From Mesostigma viride (lineage: Eukaryota > Streptophyta > Mesostigmatophyceae > Mesostigmatales > Mesostigmataceae), in the NCBI GenBank assembly GCA_009746045.1, contig RPFO01000464.1, positions 1 through 33,047 of the forward strand: a DNA stretch of 33,047 nt, written 5' to 3'. Position numbers and translations under genes: made by a program. Positions 16,443 through 26,314 of the stretch are shown piece after piece (the first letter of the stretch is position 1; every line of letters begins with the position of its first letter). Below the pieces are notes generated by a model, which was not told the DNA's origin, made no database searches, and was given only the letters and a program-made list of their open reading frames with translations.

Positions 16443-17326
16443 TCAGTCCAGCACGATGGGGTTGTCCGCGCCCCCGAGCGGGGGCGGCCTGTGCCTGCTG
16501 GCAAACGCCTCGTAGTCCTCTGGGTCGACCCACTTCTGTTTCTTCCTGAGTTGATCCTCCCACGGGCCTCGTGAAGGGCCGGGGAAGCTTGGGGGAGGGT
16601 AAAGTAAGTCTTCTATCTTTTTGTCCAATACCCGGATTCGCGCCTCTGAATCGGGAGTTCGGGGTTCATACGACAACAGACGGCGCTCCTCGAGTGCTTG
16701 CATCATCCGATTCCTCTCAGGTAGGTCAGAGGGACCCGCTTGTGACGGTTTAGGAATAGAGGGGGGGGGGAAAGGGACCAGGGGGCGAACGCGGGGCCGG
16801 TGTATCGTACACGGGCGGCAGGCGCCTTGCCAGCATGGGACGCACCGGAGGCCCGCGGCGGCGGCGGGGGTTCTGCCCTGGAGCGCTTCGGCGGCGGGAC
16901 CGGCGCGTCTTCCCCGGTTCCCCGATCGAGCAGGGACAGGGCTTTGTTTAGCCGAGCCTCCAGCCCCGCCGACGGCAACCCGTTGGCCTGCGCCTCTTGG
17001 ATCGCGGCCAGGATGCGGTGTACTTTGTCCTCGTCTACTACCTGGGCTGTCTGTCCAGGTCGGCGCGACAAGTCTGGTGCCGGCGTCGCAGGAAACAGTT
17101 CTCGTTTTACTGACCGCACTGCTGGTTCTCGCTTTACTGATGGTGCCTGCGCTGCAGGTACCCGCTTGACCGCGCTGCTGGCCTCCTTCTTCATATCGGC
17201 GAGGGCGGCGCGGGATTCCGTCAATTGCGTTTCCAGTATGGCGCGTTCGTGGGGTGCTAGGGTTTTCCTTCTGAGCATGGTGGCCGCTTGCTGTATCAGG
17301 AGATTCAGTCTTGCCTCGTTCGACAT
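16443..17326 (-). CDS. hypothetical protein ending in NPIVLD, one frameshift (about 294 aa)
   Basis: No known domain. The N-terminal part is helical (MSNEARLNLLIQQAATMLRR, ERAILETQLTESRAALADMKKE). The middle has Lys/Arg/Pro-rich stretches resembling nuclear localisation signals (PPPKRSRAEPPPPP). The C-terminal part is again helical (MMQALEERRLLSYEP, IRVLDKKIEDLLYPPP) and ends DNPIVLD. The reading frame changes once, at the run of ten G at 16761-16770 (C on the coding strand), where a missing base separates APWSLSPPP from the rest. The terminal PIVLD with a preceding Asp looks like a minimal SUMO-interaction motif, weaker than the others in this window. The gene lies between the two convergent fibre genes. 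Confidence 0.65.
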
Positions 17327-17575
17327 CCCGACGCTCGATCGTACTCTGAGCGCCGATATTTTTGAGCTCTGCGTGGATTGAATGCATGAATGATAACGCG
17401 GGTGTTTGCTGCCTCATTCGTTGTTTTATTAAAATCAAATAAAGATCAATTAGACGAAATCACGAGTTACGACTCTACATGCAATTCCTCATCAGTGACA
17501 GACAGGCCTAGTACAGTAATCTGCAATTAATTCATCACGACAATCAATGATCATTCATTAGAAACATCAGAAACA

Positions 17576-19937
17576 TCAGTTGAGAGACTCGAGCAGGACG
17601 GAGACCCGGGAGTCGCCGACGGTGCCCATGGAGTTGCTGGCGGTGATGGTGTTGGGCGCTGGCCTGGCCAGCACGCGGCTGGTGGCACCTGACCCGCGCA
17701 CCTTGACGAGCTGCATGCTCTCGTCGTCGGCGATGCGGAACCCGTAGGTGACGATCTCGGGGGCGGCGTACATCTCCCTCCAGCCGTAGAGCATGGTGTT
17801 GGCGGCGGTCAGCGCCTGGCCGGCGACGAAGCGGACGTCGTCGTACCAGACCTCGCCGACGTAGCCTCCGTTGAGGACGAGCGCTGGGTTGGGGCCGAGG
17901 AGACCGTTGGCGGAGGACGCGGCGAGCGCGCCGTCCACGTAGAACTTGACCTCGGTGCCGCTGACGGTGATGCAGAGGACGAAGGGGTCGGCGTGCATGG
18001 GCGTGTTCGTGACGATGGCGGCGTTGGCGCCGTCGGAGAAGGCCAGATATCCTCCCGCCGCGACCTGGACCTGGATGTATCCATACATGAGCAGGTCGGT
18101 GAGGAGGGTGAGGGTGGCGAGGTCGAACTGGGGCATGACCTTCATCACGAGGGAGAAGGTGCCGGTGATGCCGAGGTTCTGGACTTGGTCGAACTGCGAT
18201 CCGGACAGCTTGAGCACCCCTCCGGCCACGGAGCCGTTTCCGGCGAAGCTGGCGGTGGGGCGCCGACGGTGCTGTCCTTGGAGGCGGAGAACTCCCAGCG
18301 GTAGGTGTCGCTGCCGGAGGCGAGCTCGGACAGCTTGACGTTGGTGCCTGGCGCGAGGCGCTCGGCACTGGCGATGGTGCGCGAGAACATGAGCTGTCCG
18401 CCCTCGACGTGCCAGTAGGATCCGGTGAAGTCTCCCTTCTCCTGGGACGCCTCTCCGGCGCCCATGTTCCATGTGATGGCGCGTGGGGCGTAGGCGGGGT
18501 TGCCGGCCACGATCACACCGCCGCCGTTGGACTTGGTGTTGTCTGTGGCGCCGGTGCCGAGGGTGACTGTCTTGTCCTCGATGCGCAGGTTGGTCTCGGT
18601 GGTGGTGATGCTGTTGATGGCGCCGTCGACCTGCAGCTCGCCGACGATCTTGACGACACCGCCGGCGGGGGCTAGCTCGAGGTTGCCTGCGGATGTGGTG
18701 ACCTTGCCGCTGCCGCCCGCGGTGGAGGTGAGCACGAGGTCCTTCTTGACGTCGACGGAAACGACGGCGTCCAGGGCGAGCACGTTCTGGTCGGTGCTGA
18801 TGGTCTGGTTGGTGATGGTGACGTCCTCGATGTCGACGTCGCCGTTATGCGAGGTGAGGGAGAGGGTTCCGGCGGAGGTGGTGACGGCGCTGTCCATGAA
18901 CCTGACGTTCTCGACCTGCACGGCGGAGGTGGCGCCGGCGGTGAGGGACAGGTCGGCATCCGCGGAGACGGTGAGTGCGGAGTCGGTGAAGATGACGTTC
19001 TCGACCTGCACGGTTCCGGCGGCGGAGGCCAGCGTCAGGGCCCCGGAGGTGGTGTCGACGGCGTTGTCGGTGATCTTGACGTTCTCGAGGACGACGGAGT
19101 GGGTGGCTCCGGCGGTCAGGGAGATGTCCGCGTCGGCGGATGCGGTGAGGGCGGAGTCGGTGAAGATGACGTTCTCGACCTGCACGGTTCCGGCGGCGGA
19201 GGCGATGGTGAGGGCCCCGGAGGTGGTGTCGACGGCGTTGTCGGTGATCTTGACGTTCTCGAGGACGACGGAGTGGGTGGCGCCGGCGGTCAGGGAGATG
19301 TCGGCGTCACCGTCAACGGTGAGGGCGGAGTTGGTGAAGATGACGTCCTCGATCTGCACGGTGCCGGCGGCGGAGGTGAGCTCCAGAGGTCCCGAGGCGG
19401 TGCTGACGACGCCGTCGGTGAAGGTGACGCTCTCGACCTGCACGGTGCCGGACTCGGCGGTGAGGGCGAGGGTGCCGGAGGAGGTGCTGACGGTGTTGTC
19501 TGTCAGCTTGACGCCCTCCACCAGGACGGAGGAGGTGGCGCCGGCGGCGAGGACCAGGTTGACGTCGGTGGCGGGCGCCATCTGGTTGTCGGTGAATACG
19601 ACGTCCTCCACCCGCACGCTCTGGGCGGCGCTGAGGGACATGACGTTGTTGTGGTGGCGATGGCGCTGTTGTTGAAGGTGAGGTCCTGGATCTTGGGCGT
19701 GCCGGAGAAGGTGAACTCGCCGACGGTGAGCTTGCCGGTGATGTTGGTGTCTCCGATGACGTTGACGATCTTGGTGGCGTGGGAGCCGGATCCCCCGTTG
19801 GGCTTGATGACGATCCGCTCCTGCGCCTGGACTGTCAGGTCCTTGACGGTGGCGCTGCCGGAACTGTCGCCCATGATCTCATTGGTGAGCATGCGGCGGA
19901 CCTTGGACGCCCCGAGGTTCTCGCACAGAGTCGCCAT
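17576..19937 (-). CDS. fibre-like repeat protein with lectin-like domain, paralogue 2, two frameshifts (about 787 aa)
   Basis: Paralogue of the gene at 13414. It shares the anchor (IVIKPNGGSGSHATKIVNVIG), a STAGGSGKVTTSAGNLEL stretch identical in both, the EASQEKGD...GSYWHVEGGQLMFSRTI block, DTYRWEF, the laminin-G-like end with WYDDVRFVAGQAL and MLYGWREMYA, and NTITASNSMGTVGD. The repeats (QVENVIFTDSALT, VVLENVKITDNAVDTTSGAL) include three 58-residue copies with a 174-bp DNA period (about 18991-19340). Two missing bases split the frame: one near 19640-19650 and one in the GGGG at 18257-18260. Both junctions are fixed by the paralogue. It lacks the extra 210-residue domain of paralogue 1. A virion fibre role is inferred. 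The ATG is at 19937, with a TACAGTATAC element upstream. Confidence 0.8.
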
Positions 19938-20025
19938 GGTGTTCGCGTGTATACTGTACACAGAGAAAAAAAAAGGATCCCGGAGCGCACACAAAATGGC
20001 GGGTGTAGGGTAGATATACAGAGGG

Positions 20026-21165
20026 ATGCCGGACACGCGCCTTTTCACAAGACGCTCGATGGAGGTGGCCGAACGGCTGGTCAAGCAGGCGGGGGGGGGT
20101 CTCTCAAGTACTACACGAACCACACGGTGGTCGCCTCTCCGGACGCGCGCGTGATGGAGGCGCAGTTCTCCACGCAGACGCGGCCGTTCCATCACAACCC
20201 GGGGGTGACGGTGGCGCACTCGCGCGTGTTCGCGTCCCGGGCGTTCAAGAGGGGGGAGGTGGTAGGCCACCGCGCGGGGCTGCTGCGGTGCGCCCCCCTT
20301 GAGGGGCTGCGGAAGGACTGGCGCCGGCCGCACCTCGCGCGTCTGTGCGTCACCGAGACGTCGGTGGTCTACATCGACTGCGGGGTGTACGGGAACGAGT
20401 TCTCTTTCCTCAGGGCGGGGCGGGGCAACTTGGCGGAGGAGATTCGCGACCACCGTGTCGCGCTGGTGGCGACGCGGGCTGTGCGCGCGGGCGAGGAGCT
20501 GACCCTTTCTCCCTCGCGGGGGGCGGCGGCGGGGGTCTGCCCCCCACTGCCCGGCTCGACGGACGCGCGGTACCCGTACACGGCCTCGGCCGAGGCGCTG
20601 GCCGCCAGGGTGAGGGGCAGCCCCCGCGACGACTTGCGGTATTACACGACCGCGAACGTGGTGTACTCGCCCGACAAGCTGGCGATGGAGGCGCAGTTCG
20701 CCGTCCAGCCGCAGTCGCCCGCGGAGGGGGTGGAGGTGCGCGTGGTGTCCCGCCCCGGGCACCCTGCACGGTCAGCGTGGGCTGTTCACCACCCGGCCTT
20801 TCAAGAAGGGGGCGCGGATCGGGTTCTACAGCGGGCTGCTGAAATGCCACGACAAGGACGGCAGGGGGGACGAGATCATCCTCAAACGGGACGAGGGGGA
20901 GGACGAGATGTACTTTGCGGACCTGCACGACGCGTCGGGCTCGTTCGCGTTCGTGGACGGGCTGGAGTACGGCAACGAGTTCCGGTACATGAACGACCCC
21001 AGGGGCATGCACGGGGTGCGGTCGAACGCGGCCTTGGTCCGCGATACCAGCGGGGGTCAGCTTCGGATCGCGGTGGAGGCGACGAGGGACATCGGGAGCG
21101 GGAAGGAGCTGCTGATCGAGTACGGGGACGAGTATTGGGCGCGCATCGGGAGGAACAAGCTCTAG
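20026..21165 (+). CDS. tandem SET-domain protein, two frameshifts (about 379 aa)
   Basis: The second half (about 205-379) is a SET domain: HGQRGLFTTRPFKKGARIGFYSG at its start, YGNEFRYMNDPRG in place of the N-H-S/D-x-N-P motif, then RIAVEATRDIGSGKELLIEYGDEYW. SET proteins methylate protein lysines, often histones, using S-adenosylmethionine. The first half (about 25-190) is a diverged copy: KYYTNHTVV and MEAQF match KYY/RYYTTANVV and MEAQF of copy two, and YGNEFSFL and TRAVRAGEELTLSPS match the core. It has lost the Asn-Asp-Pro and the final EYG-x-x-Y elements, so it is probably inactive. Frame changes are a missing base in the G run at 20091-20099 and an extra base near 20750-20758. The start at 20026 is tentative. 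Confidence 0.7.
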
Positions 21166-21170
21166 CCTAG

Positions 21171-21755
21171 CTAGGGCCTCCTCGACGACGCGAGCTCGAT
21201 GAGTATGGCGAACGTGTCCCCCTCCAGATTGAGCAGGGTGCGCGTGGGGGCGGGCAGGGCGTAGAGCTCCAGCCGCAGGGTCTGCACGCTGGGGATGGGC
21301 GGGGTGAACACGGCGGCGTCGTCCATGGGCGAGTGGGGGGCGTACAGCTCGACGCCGTTGGGCACGATGGCGAAGTGCGCCTTGCCCGCGAAGAAGTTCC
21401 TGGGGCGCATGGCGGCGTCGTGGGCGGGGTCGTCCTCGTACCCTACGCAGACGGTCCTGGCGGCGCAGTCCGCGTCGGCTACGGTGGCGATCTTGGGCCT
21501 CATCCCCGACGCGCTGGGGATGGCGGTCTGCACCTTTTCTACCTCGCGGTCGCCCAGACGCAGGGAGATGGCCGTGCACGTCTCGGAGGCCGCCGGGACC
21601 TGGGCGTACACGAGCCGGCAGGCCTCCACGTTTAGCACGGGGGAGGGGAGGTTGAAGGTGGTGTAGCCCTCTCTGTTCGTCCCGGTGACGAGGACCCTGT
21701 GCGTGTTCTGGGCCGGCGGCACGGCCATCGGGTTGGTGGCTTGCAGCGACGACAT
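21171..21755 (-). CDS. probable minor virion protein (194 aa)
   Basis: The frame is intact. It reads as a beta-rich protein: NTHRVLVTGTNREGYTTFNLP, CRLVYAQVPAASETCTAISLRL and, near the end, PSVQTLRLELYALPAPTRTLLN with EGDTFAILIEL. The C-terminal pattern (PP-x-x-x-V-x-x-L-x-x-x-L-Y-A, loop, F-x-x-x-I-x-L) resembles the jelly-roll-like virion proteins I know from giant viruses, but I cannot name a family. It is convergent with the SET gene (5 bp between stops). The upstream region has an ACTGTACAG element about 15 bases before the ATG. It sits next to a block of plus-strand virion-type genes. Confidence 0.7.
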   Translation of the reverse strand: MSSLQATNPMAVPPAQNTHRVLVTGTNREGYTTFNLPSPVLNVEACRLVYAQVPAASETCTAISLRLGDREVEKVQTAIPSASGMRPKIATVADADCAARTVCVGYEDDPAHDAAMRPRNFFAGKAHFAIVPNGVELYAPHSPMDDAAVFTPPIPSVQTLRLELYALPAPTRTLLNLEGDTFAILIELASSRRP

Positions 21756-21930
21756 GGTGTCCTCTGTACAGTAAGACGAGCAGGTTTATTTCTCACCGGG
21801 ATACATGCGCGCCGTTGGCATGCACGGGATGGACGCGACCGGACAGCGGTACGCGCTCCCCTGCTATTCGCACGCCCCGCCTCCCGTGACGGCGACCCTC
21901 CTGCGTTGGGCTCTCGTCGTCGAAAAAAAA

Positions 21931-22137
21931 ATGGGAGACAAGGACAGAGGCGGTAGGGACATGGGTTGCGCGGTGTCGGTGGCGGCCGGGGAGGATCGGC
22001 GCATGGACACGGTCCGGTGCGGGGGCATCTACCCCTCGCCCCCCTCGCAGGCGGCGGACACGCTGGAGGGACAGGACGAGGTGGAGGGCCGGGGGTGCCA
22101 AGGGCGGACAGAAAAATATGCAAGCCAAGGGTACTGA
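21931..22137 (+). CDS. possible small protein (68 aa)
   Basis: An ATG after a run of nine A starts a frame (MGDKDRGGRDMGCAVSVAAG...) that ends 3 bases before the next gene. It has two Cys pairs but no recognised motif. Codon use is less clean than in the neighbours, so this could be leader sequence. Confidence 0.3.
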   Translation: MGDKDRGGRDMGCAVSVAAGEDRRMDTVRCGGIYPSPPSQAADTLEGQDEVEGRGCQGRTEKYASQGY

Positions 22138-22140
22138 GTT

Positions 22141-22422
22141 ATGGCGACTCCGTTGTCCTTTTTCTCTTCTCCGGCAAGCGCGACCAAGCCGGTCATCCTG
22201 GCGGACGCGGTCTCGTACCCGGACAGCGTGGCGTTCGCTCTCTCGCAGACGTTCGACCCCTGGCCGATCGCGCACTACCACCGCAGCAACTACAACACGG
22301 GGGACGAGGCGCCGGCGCCGGCGGGGGCGGGCACGGGCACGGGGGGCCTGCACGCGGTGCTGCAGTCCATCTTCTCGGACGACAACACGTCCAAGTTTTT
22401 CCGCCGCGCGTCGCCGGTGTAG
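22141..22422 (+). CDS. hypothetical small protein, likely virion-associated by context (93 aa)
   Basis: The intact frame begins MATPLSFFSSPASATKPVIL and has an aromatic/His stretch (FDPWPIAHYHRSNYNTGDE), a Gly/Ala/Pro linker and a final helix (LHAVLQSIFSDDNTSKFFRR). There is no signal peptide or membrane segment. It lies 30 bp upstream of the tail-fibre-like gene on the same strand, which suggests a shared expression class. Function not recognised. Confidence 0.65.
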   Translation: MATPLSFFSSPASATKPVILADAVSYPDSVAFALSQTFDPWPIAHYHRSNYNTGDEAPAPAGAGTGTGGLHAVLQSIFSDDNTSKFFRRASPV

Positions 22423-22451
22423 GAATTTCTTTTGTCTAGAGGATAGTATAG

Positions 22452-23240
22452 ATGACGGGGGGGACGCTGTCCGCAGCCTCGGTGGTGATCCAGAACGGAC
22501 TGGGGGGCGACGGGGACTTCGAGATCAGGCAGGAGAGCGACCAGTTGTGCATGCGGTTCCGAGAGGGGGGCGCCTACCAGCTGCAGGACGCGCTGGCGTA
22601 CAGGCAGGACCACTGGGAGTTCGGCAAGGACCTGCAGGTGGATGGGGACGTCACGGTCACCGGCAAGGTGGTGATGGGGGGCGTGCCGACGGACGCCTCC
22701 GACGCCGTCACCAAGGCGTACGCCGACTCGGTCGCGGTGGCCCCCGCCAGTCTGGGCGACGCGTCCGACGTGGAGTACACGGGGGTGCCCCAGGCGGGCC
22801 AGGTGCTGGCGTGGGCGGGGGCGGCGTGGACCAACCAGACGATGAGGACGGCGTACTGGACGGAGACGTTCCATTACGGGGGGAACATGGCCGGCAGCGC
22901 GGTGTCCATGGTGACGGGGGCGGGCAACACCCTGAGCGTGGCGCCGCCGTACACGTTCTCCGTGGACACGCTGTCGATCAGCGCGTACAACCTGCCGGAC
23001 GCGAGCACGCACGCGTTCGCGGTGGCGGTGAAGAAGCACGATGGCACCACGCTGGCGACGCTGTCTTCCGGGCCGATGCCGCAGAGGACGGTGATGGGCG
23101 TGCGCGCGGCGTGGGCGAACGTGAGCGTCGCGCCCTTCGCGATCGGCGCGGGCGACACGTTCTACCTGCAGTTGTCGGGATACACGGGCACGGGCATCGG
23201 GGTGGTGGTTCAGTTGTCGCAGGCGCAGTTAGAGAGCTGA
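22452..23240 (+). CDS. phage-tail-fibre-like protein (262 aa)
   Basis: The intact frame has the layout of phage fibre modules. First comes a head with FEIRQESDQLCMRFREG. Next is a short beta segment with LQVDGDVTVTGKVVMGGVPTD. Then comes DASDAVTKAYADSV, the motif that recurs in phage tail fibres (D-A-x-T-K-x-Y-x-D-S), and a GQVLAWAGAAWTN segment typical of structural repeats. The C-terminal 130 residues form a beta-rich globular domain (FSVDTLSISAYNLPD, FYLQLSGYTGTGIGVVVQLSQ). A virion fibre or adhesin is the likely role; transfer of the module from a bacteriophage is plausible. A TAGTATAG element lies just before the ATG. Confidence 0.75.
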   Translation: MTGGTLSAASVVIQNGLGGDGDFEIRQESDQLCMRFREGGAYQLQDALAYRQDHWEFGKDLQVDGDVTVTGKVVMGGVPTDASDAVTKAYADSVAVAPASLGDASDVEYTGVPQAGQVLAWAGAAWTNQTMRTAYWTETFHYGGNMAGSAVSMVTGAGNTLSVAPPYTFSVDTLSISAYNLPDASTHAFAVAVKKHDGTTLATLSSGPMPQRTVMGVRAAWANVSVAPFAIGAGDTFYLQLSGYTGTGIGVVVQLSQAQLES

Positions 23241-23270
23241 TAAAATCATCTAGGGTACAGATCAGTAACC

Positions 23271-25578
23271 ATGAAGGCGGCGCTGAGGGTGTCGTCGCTG
23301 GACGTGTCCTCCGTGTGGGTCGTGACCCAGGAGAACGGGGCGGTCGTGGCCCGAAAGGCGGGCGACCAGAGGGAGTCGGTGAGCATCGGGCAGTCCTCCG
23401 CGTCCATCCTGTCGGACGTGTCGGCGACCGCGGACCTGCGGACGGGCGGGCGCGTGCATTTGCCGCAGGTCGATTACAGCGGGGCGGCGCCCCAGTCCCT
23501 CGTGCCGCGGTCGTACGTCTTTCGCGCGCCGGCGTTCCTGTACGGCCTCAACCACTCGTCGGTGACGGACACCGCGCATTACTCGGCGCCCCCCGACGCC
23601 GGCAGCCTGCTGGTCCGCACCGGGACGGGCTGTGGGGGCCGCAGGCGGCGACGGTGACGCCGTACTACCACCGGCACCGCGTGTTCACGGCCGCCATACC
23701 GTGGGCGGAGACCCAGACGCCCGCGTTCCGGTACGCCTCGTTCGGCTGTCCTCCCGCCGGCCAGGCGGTGGCGGCGCTGAACGCGTTCCCCCACACCGCG
23801 TCGACGTGCATCTACGAGGTGGCGGTGTGCCTGAACAACCTGCAGATCGGGAGCGGGGGCGGCGGCAACCTGATCACGGTGACGGTGCGGGTGCACGACA
23901 CGGCGGTCGACACGGGGCTGTACGAGGATGAGGTGTACCGCCAGACGGACGTGGCCTCCGACGAGGCGGTCAGCGCGAACGGGTACTTCGCCGACGGGCG
24001 GTGGAACTGGAAGAAGGCCGTGACGTGGGCCGGGGCGGGTCAGATCGCGATGAACCCGGGGTCCGCCTACCGCGTGTCGGTCAAGGTGGCGCTGGCCTCG
24101 CCGGTCGCGCAGACGGACACGAACACGTACGCGACGGTGCAGCTGAAGACCCTGAGCAGCTCGTTCAACCTCCAGACGTTCGGCGGTTCCGTGCCCGCCC
24201 CGACAGCCACATCGACGCAGATCAGCGTGACCCACTCGCTCACCATGTCCGGGGGCGACAACTGGGCGGTCCTGTGCCGCGTGTACAGCGCCTCCAAGGC
24301 GGGGCTGGCGGCGGGCGATATATACACCAAGTCGGGCGCGGGCGGCACCGACCTGGTCGCGTCCTCCGCCTTTCCCATGAGCGGCGACGGGACCGTCGGG
24401 TCCGGCCCACTGGTGTTCTCCTCCCTGACGCCGTCCACCGCCTATTACGTGTACGTCGTGGCCAAGGGGTCGTCGGGGGCGTACAGCGCGGTGTACACGC
24501 ACACGGTGACCACCGCCTCCGCCGACACCACACCGCCCACCCTCGCTCTTTCCACTACGGCGGGGTCGACCCCTACCAGTAGCCCGATCAGCGTGACGGC
24601 GACGTTCAGCGAGCCGGTGACGGGGTTCGCGGAGGGGGATGTAGTGGTGACGAACGGCACGGTCGTGGCGGGCAGCCTTGCAGGGAGCGGCGCCGTGTAC
24701 ACTTTCTCCGTGAGCGGGACCGCTAACACGCAGACGACGGTGAGCGTCGGGGGGGCGCGGCGACGGATGCCGCAGGGAACGGCAACATCGCGTCCTCTAC
24801 GCTCGCGTTCACGTACACGACGCTGTACGACCCGTCCACGGACGCCGCGCTGTACGCCTGGTACGATATGTCGGACGCCAGCACGGCGTTCAGCAACTCC
24901 GCCGGCACGGTCGTCCAAAACACGGCCGGCGGTACCGTCTTGTACGTGATGGACAAGAAGGGGTCGAATCACATCACGCAGACCACGACGAGCAAGGCTC
25001 CGACGCTGGACACCGCGACTCTGAACTCGAAGCGGTCGCTCAGGTTCACCAACGCAAACAACACGCATCTGAAGACGGCCACGACGACGGCGTTTTGGTC
25101 TCAGGCCAACAAGACGGTGGTGGTGGTGGCTAGACAGGCCACCCCGTTTACGTACCCAACTAATACAGGAAGCCAACTGCGCGGGTTCATATTGGGCGCG
25201 GGCGGCACGATTAACACCGGCGCGATTGCCTGGGGTAGCACCACGACCACCGTAGTAGGATTCCCGAGCGATCCGTCCCCCAACGAAACGATGTGCTCAA
25301 ACGCGGAGTTCTTCGACGGGAGGGCGCACGTGTTCGCGATGTCGATCACCGGCACGTCGAGCTTCTTCACCCGTTTCGACGGTCGCGCAGGGACCGCAAA
25401 CGGTGGCGCGCCCAAGTCGGCCACCGGCGGGCTTTACGTGGGCGGCGACAACTTGAGCCCTACCAGGGGGCTGGAGGGGTGGGTGGGCGAGATCCTTTTT
25501 TACAGCACCGCGAAGACGAGCGCGCAGTTGGAGACGATCCGCCAGTACCTCGTGAACAAGTGGGGGACGCCCGCGTAA
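23271..25578 (+). CDS. large adhesin-like protein: unknown head, bacterial Ig-like domain, lectin-like domain; two frameshifts (about 769 aa)
   Basis: The head (1-420) is beta-rich and unrecognised (VWVVTQENGAVVARKAGD, HRHRVFTAAIPWAETQTPAF). Residues about 420-510 form a bacterial Ig-like domain: DTTPPTLALSTTAGS, PISVTATFSEPVTGFAEGDV, YTFSVSGTA and a closing ATDAAGNGNIASS, the signature of calcium-associated Ig repeats in bacterial adhesins. Residues about 525-769 form a concanavalin/laminin-G-like domain (ALYAWYDMSD, DKKGSNHITQ, FDGRAHVFAMSI, EGWVGEILFYS) ending ETIRQYLVNKWGTPA. Frame changes are missing bases near 23625-23630 and in the G run at 24749-24755; the Ig motif continues across the second. 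Role: probably surface attachment. It follows the fibre-like gene by 30 bp. Confidence 0.8.
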
Positions 25579-25636
25579 GGTGTCGTTTTATTGATCAATG
25601 TACATAAATTAAGGACTGCCCAATTTTTCTCGACGC

Positions 25637-25645
25637 TTATATAAG
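25637..25645 (+). promoter_or_regulatory. TATA box before the gene at 25661
   Basis: TTATATAAG lies 15-24 bases before the ATG. It is the clearest of the TATA-like elements in the window. Confidence 0.55.
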
Positions 25646-25660
25646 TGCAAGAGTACCGCG

Positions 25661-26310
25661 ATGGCGACCGCTTTTGCGAACGTCGCACGGTCGGCGATGA
25701 ACATGGCGAAGGCGGTGCCCAGGGCCCTCAGCAGCGTCACAAAGGGCACTGGCGGGGTGGCCGACGACGTGGCAGGCGGGGCGGGGAAGACGGTGTTGAA
25801 GGGCGCCGACGACGCGGCAGACGCGGCGGGCAAGACGGTGTTGAAGGGCGCCGACGAGGTCGCCGAGACGGCCTCGAAGAGCAGCAGGGGGAAAAGTGTG
25901 GCCAAGTTCCTCGCGATCAACCTGGGCGCCGGCGGGCTGATGGCGGCGGGGGGGCTCGCGGTGGACAAGATGTTCGGCGGGGGGGGGGGAAGGGAGCTTC
26001 GAGCGCGTACGGGTCGGGCATCCCGGGCGGCGGTCAGGATGGGTACTACAACGCGAGGTCGCTCCCGCCGAGCGTGCAGAAGGACGACGGGTCGGGAATG
26101 TCGGGCGCGGGCAAGCTGCTGGTGCTGGTGTTCGTTCTGCTGGCCGGCTGGCTGGCGTACTATTTGTTCAAGCGTCGGTCGTCTGGCGCCCCCGAGGCGA
26201 TCCAGCTGGACCTGTCTCCCATGATGATGTCGCTCCCCTCTCTGCCGCCCCAGCGCATGGTGTATCCTCCGCCGATGATGTATCCTCCGGCGATGATGGC
26301 CGGGATGTGA
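25661..26310 (+). CDS. membrane protein with Ala/Gly-rich head and Pro/Met-rich tail, one frameshift (216 aa)
   Basis: The N-terminal half is Ala/Gly/Lys-rich with a repeated unit, GKTVLKGADDAADAA / GKTVLKGADEVAETA. A hydrophobic stretch follows (FLAINLGAGGLMAAGGLAV). The frame then breaks at the run of eleven G (25979-25989); with one base added it continues with SGIPGGGQDGYYNARSLPP, a clear membrane segment LLVLVFVLLAGWLAYYLF, a basic KRRSS stop-transfer and a tail ending PPPMMYPPAMMAGM. The other frame past the break reads as Arg/Trp-rich noise, so the break is most likely a base-calling error. A virion membrane protein is the best guess. It is convergent with the reductase gene (4 bp apart). 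Confidence 0.7.
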
Positions 26311-26314
26311 CCGG

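Noticed and set aside
16148-16504. Minus-strand 118-codon frame opposite the short YCG protein
   Set aside because: The plus-strand frame carries a recognisable conserved pattern, and the minus-strand frame overlaps the end of another minus-strand gene in a different frame.
18847-20013. Plus-strand Gly/Asp/Val-rich frame
   Set aside because: Antisense of the second fibre gene.
21793-22353. Minus-strand Arg-rich frame
   Set aside because: Arg/Pro composition typical of antisense GC-rich DNA, no motif, and it overlaps a better plus-strand gene.
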